NCBI GenBank assembly: GCA_020445045.1
Contig: JAGRHI010000097.1
Location: 870 to 7,478, forward strand
Reading direction: 5' to 3'
Source: Candidatus Competibacteraceae bacterium
Lineage (GTDB): Bacteria; Pseudomonadota; Gammaproteobacteria; Competibacterales; Competibacteraceae
DNA: 6,609 nt
Under the pieces are notes generated by a model. The model had not been told where the DNA came from, searched no databases, and worked only from the letters and a program-made list of their open reading frames with translations. Shown here piece by piece: positions 1 to 5,531 of this stretch; the stretch's first letter is position 1, and every line of letters begins with the position of its first letter. The position numbers and the translations under genes were made by a program.

Positions 1-1376
1 CGGATCCACCAGGTGGCGTAGGTCGAAAACTTGTAGCCGCGCCGGTATTCGAACTTGTCCACCGCCTTCATCAGCCCGATGTTACCTTCCTGGATCAAAT
101 CCAGGAACTGCAAACCACGGTTGGTGTACTTCTTGGCGATGGAAATCACCAGGCGCAGGTTAGCCTCGACCATCTCTTTCTTGGCCCGCCGCGCCTTGGC
201 TTCTCCGATCGACATGTGGCGGTTGATATCCTTGATTTCGTGGATCGACAGCCGCGCTTCCGTTTCAATCGCCTGCAATCGGCGCTGCGCCGCCAGCACA
301 TCGTCACGCTGGGCCGCCAGCAAGGATGAATATTTCTTGCCGGCCTGAATCTGTTCGTCCACCCAGTCCAGCCGGGTCTCGTTCTGCGGGAACGAGGTGA
401 TAAACGTCTTGCGCGGCATCTGGGCCTTGCCGACGCAGATATGCATGACTTCCCTTTCGCGGGAACGGATGCGCTCGGCCATTTCATGCAGGTTGGCGAT
501 CAACTGGTCGAGGGCCTTCGGCACCAGCCGAAATTGCAGGAAACGCTCGCCGAGCTGCTGGCGCAGTGTCTGAGTTTGCGGGTGTTGCAAACCGAGTTCG
601 TCCGCGCTGGACTGAGTTTCATGGTAGAGCGCGCGCAGTTCCTCGAAACGGCGGGCGGTTTCCTCGGGGTCGGGGCCGCTTTCGACCACGCCTTGCTCTT
701 CCTCGTCTTCTTCGTTCTCTCCCTCTTCGCTCTCTTCCTCTTCGTCCTTCTTCTCTTCGTTCTCCTCGTTCTCCTCGTTCTCCTCGTCCTCGTCAACCAC
801 CACATCCGGGTCATCCGTGGCAAGCGGCACTTCTTCCTCCGATATCGGCGGAGCCGCCTCTTCGACATCCTGGAAACCACTGATCACATCGGTCAGTCGG
901 GTACCGTTGTCGCTGATCGAATCGTAAATCCGCAGCAACTCGCTGGTCGTCAACGGGTAATTGGCCAGCGCCGATAGCACCTGACCCATCCCTTCCTCAA
1001 TACGCTTGGCGATCTGAATTTCGCCCTCGCGGGTCAGCAATTCGACCGTACCCATCTCGCGCATGTACATCCGCACCGGATCGGTGGTACGGCCGAACTC
1101 GCTGTCCACGGCGGCCAGCGCGGCGGCGGCTTCCTCGGCGACCACATCGTCGTCGGCGCTGGCCGGGTTCTCATTGAGCAACAGGGTCTCGGTGTCGGGC
1201 ACAAATTCGTGGACTTCAATGCCCATGTCATTGATCATCGCGATGATGTCTTCGATCTGTTCGGGATCGACGATATCATCGGGCAGATGGTCGTTCACCT
1301 CGGCATAGGTCAGAAACCCCTTTTCCTTGCCGCGGGCGATCAATTTCTTTAATTGCGACTGTTGCTGCTCGCTCAT
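1..1376 (-). CDS. rpoD: RNA polymerase primary sigma factor RpoD (sigma-70), 3' end cut by window
   Basis: Primary sigma factor that gives core RNA polymerase specificity for housekeeping promoters. 458 residues are visible; the rest of region 2 and regions 3 and 4 lie beyond the window edge. Seen in order: region 1.1 (about residues 1-80, containing LTYAEVNDHLPDDIVD), region 1.2 (about 96-130, GRTTDPVRMYMREMGTVELL), a non-conserved segment with a very acidic tract at about 189-227, and regions 2.1-2.3 with DINRHMSIGEAKARRAKKEM, VEANLRLVISIAKKYTNRG, FLDLIQEGNIGLMKAV and the promoter-melting aromatics in TYATWWI at the edge. The tryptophan pair falls at 456-457, against 433-434 in E. coli, so this protein is about 23 residues longer, all of it in the non-conserved segment. 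The ATG at 1376 matches the E. coli start, although the only Shine-Dalgarno-like AGG is just 2 bases upstream. It is the last gene of the rpsU-yqeY-dnaG-rpoD order seen here. Confidence 0.98.
   Translation of the reverse strand, partial: MSEQQQSQLKKLIARGKEKGFLTYAEVNDHLPDDIVDPEQIEDIIAMINDMGIEVHEFVPDTETLLLNENPASADDDVVAEEAAAALAAVDSEFGRTTDPVRMYMREMGTVELLTREGEIQIAKRIEEGMGQVLSALANYPLTTSELLRIYDSISDNGTRLTDVISGFQDVEEAAPPISEEEVPLATDDPDVVVDEDEENEENEENEEKKDEEEESEEGENEEDEEEQGVVESGPDPEETARRFEELRALYHETQSSADELGLQHPQTQTLRQQLGERFLQFRLVPKALDQLIANLHEMAERIRSREREVMHICVGKAQMPRKTFITSFPQNETRLDWVDEQIQAGKKYSSLLAAQRDDVLAAQRRLQAIETEARLSIHEIKDINRHMSIGEAKARRAKKEMVEANLRLVISIAKKYTNRGLQFLDLIQEGNIGLMKAVDKFEYRRGYKFSTYATWWI
693..794 (-). 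repeat. Acidic low-complexity tract in rpoD with three 9-base tandem repeats
   Basis: On the coding strand this stretch is made almost entirely of GAG, GAA, GAC and AAC codons, encoding roughly residues 195-228 of RpoD as Glu/Asp with interspersed Asn, two Lys, one Ser and one Gly. At 759-785 the unit GAGGAGAAC (Glu-Glu-Asn) occurs three times in perfect tandem, followed by a degenerate GAA-GAG-AAG copy. The coding strand is strongly purine-rich and the other strand pyrimidine-rich. It lies where the E. coli protein also carries an acidic run in its non-conserved region, so it is an expansion of a known feature. Replication slippage is the likely origin. Confidence 0.85.
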
Positions 1377-1464
1377 GACCTGTTCACATACTGAGAGAAA
1401 TAAAAAAGTTAAACGAATGAGGCTATCACAAAAACCAAGCTAATAATTGGAAACAATTACAAAG
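1377..1464 (-). promoter_or_regulatory. AT-rich dnaG-rpoD spacer with small inverted repeat
   Basis: This 88-base spacer is far more AT-rich than the surrounding genes. On the transcribed strand it begins with a perfect 6-base inverted repeat (TAATTG, loop TTTC, CAATTA; positions 1444-1459), followed a few bases later by a run of five T. The A/T-only character and the short stem make a strong intrinsic terminator unlikely. A processing site or weak attenuator is possible, by analogy with the E. coli operon, where mRNA is cleaved between dnaG and rpoD. I looked for a -35/-10 pair driving rpoD and found only poor matches, for example TATTAG at 1442-1447 with no good -35, so an internal promoter is not assigned. 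Function is inferred. Confidence 0.4.
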
Positions 1465-3207
1465 TTAGATTTTTTGTGGTTTGCCCAGGCTCCGCAATTC
1501 TTCCCGTTCCTCAATGCTGAGCGCGCGCGGCGTCCCGCGCAGCAGCAGCGTTTCCAGCAAATGTTCTCGCGGGTCATTGCGCCGACGCAGGTAGGTAACG
1601 ATGTCGGCAAACTCTTGTTCAAACTGATATTCTTCTTCCGGTATTTCCAACCGCCACTGGGCCAACCGCTCCAGGATCGCACCCTCGCGGGTATCGCGAT
1701 AGCGCTCCAGCAGCGCGGCGATGCTCAAATCGGGGTTGGCGCGCAAACCGCCGATCAATTCGGCCAACAGTTTCACGCCTGGTTCGCCGCTCCGCAGGGC
1801 GGGATCGTCCGCCATCACCGCCCGCGCCAGTTCGGGGCGATAAAGCAGCAGGGCAATCGCCTTGCGCAGCGGGGTGCGCGTCAGTTGCAGGTTGTGCCGG
1901 GCGAGGTCGACGGTTCCACTCATCGGAAGCCGCAGACGAGTATGCATTAGTTGCGCTTCCTGGCGCAGACGTTCCACCATCAGATCCCGAAAATGCCCTT
2001 CGGGCAGCTTTTCCAACAGCGGCCGGGCCAGTTCGGCCAAGCGGGCGCGTCCAGCCAGCGTGTTGGGATCGGCCTGGACGCGCAGTTCGGCGAATAAATG
2101 ATCAGCCAGTGGCACGGCTTGTTCCAGTCGCCGCTCGAACCCCGCCCGGCCTTCCCGCCGGATCAGCGTATCCGGGTCCTCGCCTTCGGGCAGCAGCAGA
2201 AAACCGATCTGCCGGCCGTCGCGCAGGAACGGCAGCGCGACTTCCAAGGCCCGCGTCGCCGCCGCCCGCCCGGCGCGGTCGCCGTCAAAACAGAACACCA
2301 AGTCACTGACCGTGCGAAACAACCGCTCGACATGCTCGGGGGTGGTGGCCGTGCCCAGCGTGGCAACGGCGTAGGGGATATCATGCTGGGCCAGCGCCAC
2401 CACATCCATGTAGCCTTCGACCACCACCAACCGCCGCAAGCGCTGGGTATGGATGCGAGCCTCGTGCAGGCCGTACAACTCGGCGCCCTTATGAAATACC
2501 AGCGTCTCCGGGGAATTGAGATACTTGGGCGTGGTGTCGCCGTCCAGTGCCCGCCCGCCGAAGGCGATGACCCGGCCGCGACGGTCGCGGATCGGGAACA
2601 TGATGCGGTCGCGGAACCGGTCGCGCGGCCGCCCCTGCTCGTCGCGACTGGCCAGACCGGCGTCGATCAGATCCTGAACCGTGGCGCCGGCTTCGCCCAG
2701 TACCCGGCTCAGGTTGCTCCAGCCGGGCGGCGCGTAACCGATCCCGAACGAGGCGGCGATCTGACCGGTCAACCCACGCTGGCGCAGGTAGTCGACCGCC
2801 CGTTGCCGGGCCGGATGTTCGCGCAACTGCTGGCGGAAGAAACGGTCGGCCTGGGTCAACCAGTCCAGCAATGGCCGGAATGAGCCGGAGCCACTCGGGC
2901 CGCCGCCGGTCTTGGGGACGTCCAACCCGACCTGGCGGGCCAGATCCTCGACCGCGTCTGGAAATTCCAGCCGCTCGTAAGCCATCAGAAAGCCGATGGC
3001 GGTACCGTGAGCGCCACAACCGAAGCAATGGTAGAACTGCTTGCGCGGGCTGACCGTGAACGACGGGGTTTTTTCGGCGTGGAACGGACAGCAGGCCATG
3101 AATTCACGGCCCATTCGACGCAACGGCACCCGAGCGTTGACGATCTCGACGAGATCCACTCGGCTAAGCAATCGATCGATGAAGTCCTGCGGTATGCGGC
3201 CAGCCAT
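1465..3207 (-). CDS. dnaG: DNA primase DnaG
   Basis: Synthesises RNA primers at the replication fork, working with the DnaB helicase. The 580 residues compare with 581 in E. coli. An N-terminal zinc-binding domain has ligands C40, H43, C61 and C64 (CPFH and HCFGCG), at the same residue numbers as in E. coli. The catalytic core follows: the basic region RFRDRIMFPIRD (about 198-209), TPKYLNSPET (226-235), then the TOPRIM fold with VVVEGYMD (catalytic Glu264), the FDGD motif (Asp308, Asp310) and EDPD (343-346). The C-terminal part (about 440-580) is helical, as expected for the DnaB-binding domain. All key residues are present. An in-frame TTG lies 10 codons upstream at 3237, but the ATG at 3207 gives the normal N-terminus (MAGRIPQDFIDRLL) and is preferred. 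No strong Shine-Dalgarno is visible before it, consistent with low expression. It lies downstream of a terminator-like hairpin and upstream of rpoD. Confidence 0.97.
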   Translation of the reverse strand: MAGRIPQDFIDRLLSRVDLVEIVNARVPLRRMGREFMACCPFHAEKTPSFTVSPRKQFYHCFGCGAHGTAIGFLMAYERLEFPDAVEDLARQVGLDVPKTGGGPSGSGSFRPLLDWLTQADRFFRQQLREHPARQRAVDYLRQRGLTGQIAASFGIGYAPPGWSNLSRVLGEAGATVQDLIDAGLASRDEQGRPRDRFRDRIMFPIRDRRGRVIAFGGRALDGDTTPKYLNSPETLVFHKGAELYGLHEARIHTQRLRRLVVVEGYMDVVALAQHDIPYAVATLGTATTPEHVERLFRTVSDLVFCFDGDRAGRAAATRALEVALPFLRDGRQIGFLLLPEGEDPDTLIRREGRAGFERRLEQAVPLADHLFAELRVQADPNTLAGRARLAELARPLLEKLPEGHFRDLMVERLRQEAQLMHTRLRLPMSGTVDLARHNLQLTRTPLRKAIALLLYRPELARAVMADDPALRSGEPGVKLLAELIGGLRANPDLSIAALLERYRDTREGAILERLAQWRLEIPEEEYQFEQEFADIVTYLRRRNDPREHLLETLLLRGTPRALSIEEREELRSLGKPQKI

Positions 3208-3259
3208 ATCCGCAAAGCCTAGCGGACCGGCGCCCAACCGTCAGCGGTCGGGTGCAAGG

Positions 3260-3300
3260 AAAAAATCGGCGGTTCGAAGCGCGCCGGCGCGACACCGATT
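3260..3300 (-). terminator. Terminator-like hairpin between yqeY and dnaG (putative attenuator)
   Basis: Beginning 4 bases after the yqeY stop, the transcript would read AAUCGG, a 25-base interior, then CCGAUU running into further U residues (six U in total, two of them in the stem). The arms at 3295-3300 and 3264-3269 are perfectly complementary. The interior holds a 12-base palindrome, CGCGCCGGCGCG (3280-3291), able to form its own GC hairpin. This is the form of a rho-independent terminator. Since dnaG starts 52 bases downstream and I see no convincing new promoter, it probably works as a leaky terminator that lowers primase expression relative to S21. E. coli has an analogous terminator between rpsU and dnaG. 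The large interior loop makes the folding uncertain. Confidence 0.55.
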
Positions 3301-3304
3301 CTGT

Positions 3305-3751
3305 TCAGAGGTTGAAACGGGCCTTGACCCGGGCACTGACCGCGGCCATGTCAGCCCGGCCTTGCGCTTGATCCTTGATCAGGGCCATGACTTTACCCAT
3401 ATCGCGCACCGATTGAGCGCCGGTCACGGCAATGGCGTTGGCGATGAGGGTGTCGAGGTCCGCTTCGCTCAGCGGCGCCGGTAGGTAGGATTGGATCACC
3501 TCGATTTCGAAGGATTCCCTGGCGGCCAGGTCCTCACGGCCGGCGTTTTGATACTGGACCAGTGATTCCCGGCGCTGCTTGATCATCTTTTCCAGCACGC
3601 CGAGCATTTGAGCATCGTTCAGTTCGATGCGTTCGTCCACCTCACGCTGCTTGACGGCGGCCAGAATCAGGCGGATCGCACCGAGGCGTTCCTTGTCCTT
3701 GGCGCGCATGGCGGTTTTCATGTCATCCTGAATGCGGTCTTTGAGGGACAT
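3305..3751 (-). CDS. yqeY: GatB/YqeY domain-containing protein
   Basis: A 148-residue protein of the YqeY family, small and mostly helical, related to the C-terminal tRNA-binding domain of the GatB amidotransferase subunit. Its cellular role is not firmly established; a tRNA-related function is inferred from the GatB relationship only. Seen: the N-terminal family signature LKDRIQDDMKTAMRAKDKERL (residues 3-23) then IRLILAAVKQREVDER (26-41), the YLPAPLSEADLD linker (89-100), and the C-terminal MGKVMALIKDQAQGRAD motif (118-134). Length is usual for the family. The ATG at 3751 fits the family N-terminus, but no clear Shine-Dalgarno precedes it. It starts 42 bases after the rpsU stop, so it is probably cotranscribed with rpsU. 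A yqeY gene between rpsU and dnaG is a recurrent arrangement in proteobacteria. It ends just before the terminator-like hairpin. Confidence 0.95.
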   Translation of the reverse strand: MSLKDRIQDDMKTAMRAKDKERLGAIRLILAAVKQREVDERIELNDAQMLGVLEKMIKQRRESLVQYQNAGREDLAARESFEIEVIQSYLPAPLSEADLDTLIANAIAVTGAQSVRDMGKVMALIKDQAQGRADMAAVSARVKARFNL

Positions 3752-3793
3752 GACGGTGAACTCGCGAACGGGAGGGGCGATGGGAGGTTTACT

Positions 3794-4009
3794 TCAGAAC
3801 AGACGGATACGGCGAGCGGCTTCCCGGGAAAGCTTCTTCAAGTGGCGCTTGACGGCGGCGGCTCGCTTGCGTTTGCGTTCCTGGGTGGGCTTTTCGTAAA
3901 ACTCGCGGCGGCGCACTTCGGACAGCACACCGGCTTTTTCACAGGAACGCTTGAAGCGGCGCAACGCGACATCAAACGGCTCGTTATCTTTGACTTTCAC
4001 GGCAGGCAT
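3794..4009 (-). CDS. rpsU: Small ribosomal subunit protein bS21
   Basis: Component of the 30S subunit, located near the mRNA exit region where the Shine-Dalgarno helix forms, and needed for efficient initiation on natural mRNAs. The protein is 71 residues, the same as in E. coli, very basic, with the family core NEPFDVALRRFKRSCEKAG, then VRRREFYEKPT, and an Arg/Lys-rich tail ending RRIRLF. The ATG at 4009 has a strong Shine-Dalgarno (GAGGTG) 8 bases upstream. It is the first gene of the macromolecular-synthesis operon, with a promoter at about 4077-4105. The gap to yqeY (42 bases) has no terminator. Nothing in the coding sequence is unusual. Confidence 0.99.
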   Translation of the reverse strand: MPAVKVKDNEPFDVALRRFKRSCEKAGVLSEVRRREFYEKPTQERKRKRAAAVKRHLKKLSREAARRIRLF

Positions 4010-4029
4010 TAAACCATCACCTCATTCAT
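4009..4029 (-). other. Possible six-codon upstream frame overlapping the rpsU start
   Basis: The leader contains ATG AAT GAG GTG ATG GTT TAA (peptide MNEVMV), whose TAA shares its last base with the A of the rpsU ATG (TAATG). The frame includes the rpsU Shine-Dalgarno GAGGTG, so a ribosome translating it would cover that site and stop exactly at the rpsU start. No good Shine-Dalgarno precedes this ATG, and such a short frame can occur by chance, so translation is doubtful. Confidence 0.2.
4018..4023 (-). promoter_or_regulatory. Ribosome binding site of rpsU
   Basis: GAGGTG on the minus strand, 8 bases before the rpsU ATG, part of a longer GAGGTGATGG purine-rich stretch. It is the strongest Shine-Dalgarno within the macromolecular-synthesis operon here, in keeping with high demand for a ribosomal protein compared with primase, whose gene has a weak site. 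Confidence 0.8.
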
Positions 4030-4076
4030 GGTCTTGGGCGAAAAAAGCTGAAGTCGGGCTATGCGGAAAATAGTAA

Positions 4077-4105
4077 ATTGTACTCATGCCCGCCGCCAAA
4101 TGCAA
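4077..4105 (-). promoter_or_regulatory. Sigma-70-type promoter for rpsU-yqeY-dnaG-rpoD
   Basis: On the minus strand a -10 box TACAAT (4077-4082, five of six consensus bases) follows a -35 box TTGCAT (4100-4105, matching at TTG) with a 17-base spacer. Shifting the -35 by one base gives TTTGCA with an 18-base spacer, which fits about equally well. Downstream of the -10 the DNA turns AT-rich. A start near 4070 would give a leader of about 60 bases before the rpsU ATG. Position between the cobJ stop and rpsU supports an operon promoter. Start site and strength are inferred. Confidence 0.65.
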
Positions 4106-4146
4106 AGCGGCAACGCAGCAACGCGAACGGCCTTGGAACGAACGAC

Positions 4147-5091
4147 TCAAACGATCGTGGTTTCGTTCAGCACGTACCGCAGGTAAGCCTCGGGCAAGCC
4201 GAGCCGCGCGGCCAGTACCTCGGGCGGTGCCGTGTTCTCGCGCAGGGCCGCGCGCCAACCCACCAGACCAGTGGACAGCGAACGGCCGCGCCGCTCGCCT
4301 TCCCTGGGTTCACCGCTGGTGACGTCGTACTTGTGGGCATAGCCGCGCGGCGTGACCATCAGGCCGTCGCGGACGAAGGTGTGGCTGTTGCCGATGAGCA
4401 CGGTGGACGACATGCCGATCTCGCATTCCGCGAGATCGGCGAGCGTGGCCAGATTCACCCGCTGTTTGGCGCGGTAAGCGGACTTGACGATGGCGACCGG
4501 CGTTCGCGGGTCGCGATGGGCCAGGAAGATCGCTTGGGCATGCACGATCTGCTCGCCGCGCCGTCCGCTCTTCGGGTTGTAGAGCGCCACCACGAAATCG
4601 GCGACGGCGGCGGCGTGGAGCCGGCGCGCGATCACTGGCCATGGCGTCAGCAGGTCGGATAGCGAAATGGCGCAGAAATCGTGCGTCAACGGCGCGCCGA
4701 CCCGCGCGGCGCAACTGTTGAGCGCCGAGGCGCCGGGGATGACCTCGACCTCGATGTTCGAGTTCGGCGTCCAACCCGCTTCGAACAACACCTCGTAGGT
4801 TGGTCCGGCCATGCCGTACACGCCGGCATCGCCAGAGCACACCAGTGCCACCCGCCGGCCCTGGCGAGCGTGATCCAGGGCCGCAAGGGCGCGCTCGATC
4901 TCTTCGGTCATCGCTTTCTTGATCACTGCCTTGCCATCGAGCAAGGGTTCGATCAGTTTGATGTAGGTGGCGTAGCCGATCACGGTATCGGCCTCCACGA
5001 TCGCCTGGCGCGCCGCCGGCGTCATATGGTCCAGACTACCCGGACCGATGCCGACGAGGGAAATCCTGCCGGTGGGACATGAGGTCGTCAT
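4147..5091 (-). CDS. cobJ: Precorrin-3B / cobalt-precorrin-3B C17-methyltransferase CobJ (CbiH)
   Basis: SAM-dependent tetrapyrrole methylase that methylates C17 and contracts the corrin ring, giving precorrin-4 (or the cobalt form). 314 residues. Family marks: the N-terminal glycine-rich VGIGPG (13-18), CSGDAGVYGMAG (85-96), VIPGASALNSCAARVGAPL (117-135), HDFCAISLSDLLTPW (137-151), ALYNPKS (169-175), SSTVLIGNSHTF (228-239) and TPRGY (247-251). Stand-alone CobJ/CbiH proteins usually end near that last motif; here about 63 more residues follow, beginning with a charged segment (GEPREGERRGR) and ending NETTIV. I do not recognise this extension as a known domain. The ATG at 5091 overlaps the cobE stop by one base (TGATG); an AAGGAT lies about 9 bases upstream. 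It is the last cobalamin gene here. The enzyme works in both the aerobic and anaerobic routes, so it does not by itself decide the pathway. Confidence 0.95.
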   Translation of the reverse strand: MTTSCPTGRISLVGIGPGSLDHMTPAARQAIVEADTVIGYATYIKLIEPLLDGKAVIKKAMTEEIERALAALDHARQGRRVALVCSGDAGVYGMAGPTYEVLFEAGWTPNSNIEVEVIPGASALNSCAARVGAPLTHDFCAISLSDLLTPWPVIARRLHAAAVADFVVALYNPKSGRRGEQIVHAQAIFLAHRDPRTPVAIVKSAYRAKQRVNLATLADLAECEIGMSSTVLIGNSHTFVRDGLMVTPRGYAHKYDVTSGEPREGERRGRSLSTGLVGWRAALRENTAPPEVLAARLGLPEAYLRYVLNETTIV

Positions 5092-5531
5092 CAGGGAATG
5101 ATCCTTGCAACCGAGACCGTGGCGCTGCGCCCATCAAGGCCGCGCACCCGATGTTTCGCGACCAGCAACTGACTCATGGCGGCTGGCCCGCGCGTTCCGG
5201 CGGCCAGCAGCGCGGCCGCCTCCGACACCGAAGGCGTGCCGGTATGGCGGCGCACGGTTTCCGAGGGATGCGGCACCGGCACGACCGCCAGCCGCGCCGC
5301 CGGGTAAAAGCACAGCGACCAACCGCGGGCGTGGGCCAGCTCCAGCAGGCCCACCTCGTCGGCCTTGAGGTCGATACTGGCGACGGCGGCGATTTCCAGA
5401 CGTTCGCCCGCTTGCCGCGCCACCTCGGCCAGCGCTTCATCGACGACTCGCGCCAAGGTGGCCATCGGCGTGCCGCGATCGCAGCCGAGACCGAGGGCAA
5501 GGCGCGGAGGAACCGTACTCGCCGTATTCAT
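5091..5531 (-). CDS. cobE: CobE / CbiG C-terminal domain protein, stand-alone
   Basis: A 146-residue single-domain protein of the CobE/CbiG C-terminal family, which is either fused to CbiG or separate as CobE. Seen: LALGLGCDRGTP (11-22), ASIDLKADEVGLLELA (51-66), the hallmark PHPSETVRRHTGTPSVSEAA (87-106) and LLVAKHR followed by a beta-rich end ATVSVARI. The frame stays open upstream to 5705, but that part lies within cbiG coding sequence. The ATG at 5531 is preferred because a GGAGGA Shine-Dalgarno lies 6 bases before it and its ATGA overlaps the cbiG stop by four bases. CobE proteins are small, and a role in handling corrinoid intermediates has been proposed rather than firmly shown. Next to a truncated-style cbiG, it most likely supplies the missing C-terminal part of that enzyme. 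Confidence 0.9.
   Translation of the reverse strand: MNTASTVPPRLALGLGCDRGTPMATLARVVDEALAEVARQAGERLEIAAVASIDLKADEVGLLELAHARGWSLCFYPAARLAVVPVPHPSETVRRHTGTPSVSEAAALLAAGTRGPAAMSQLLVAKHRVRGLDGRSATVSVARIIP

Noticed and set aside
441..977. Plus-strand frame with a very hydrophobic, membrane-like stretch rich in Leu, Phe and Val
   Set aside because: It is antisense to rpoD. Glu codons GAG and GAA read in reverse become CTC and TTC, so the acidic tract produces Leu/Phe runs automatically. There is no Shine-Dalgarno or family match.
2098..2883. Long plus-strand open frame (261 residues) opposite dnaG
   Set aside because: It lies entirely within dnaG, whose catalytic motifs are intact. Long antisense frames are expected in GC-rich genes, and the translation is proline/glutamine/glycine-rich without recognisable domains.
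3208..3237. TTG start for dnaG 10 codons upstream
   Set aside because: The added residues (GAGPLGFAD) are not typical of DnaG, and the ATG at 3207 reproduces the family N-terminus and zinc-ligand numbering.
3608..4012. Plus-strand open frame spanning parts of yqeY and rpsU
   Set aside because: It crosses two well-supported minus-strand genes and the gap between them, with no start signal or recognisable protein.
4030..4070. T-run (TTTTTT) in the rpsU leader as a possible terminator for the cob operon
   Set aside because: Only a three-base stem (AGC/GCT) can be formed before the T run, too weak for an intrinsic terminator, and it lies downstream of the rpsU promoter.
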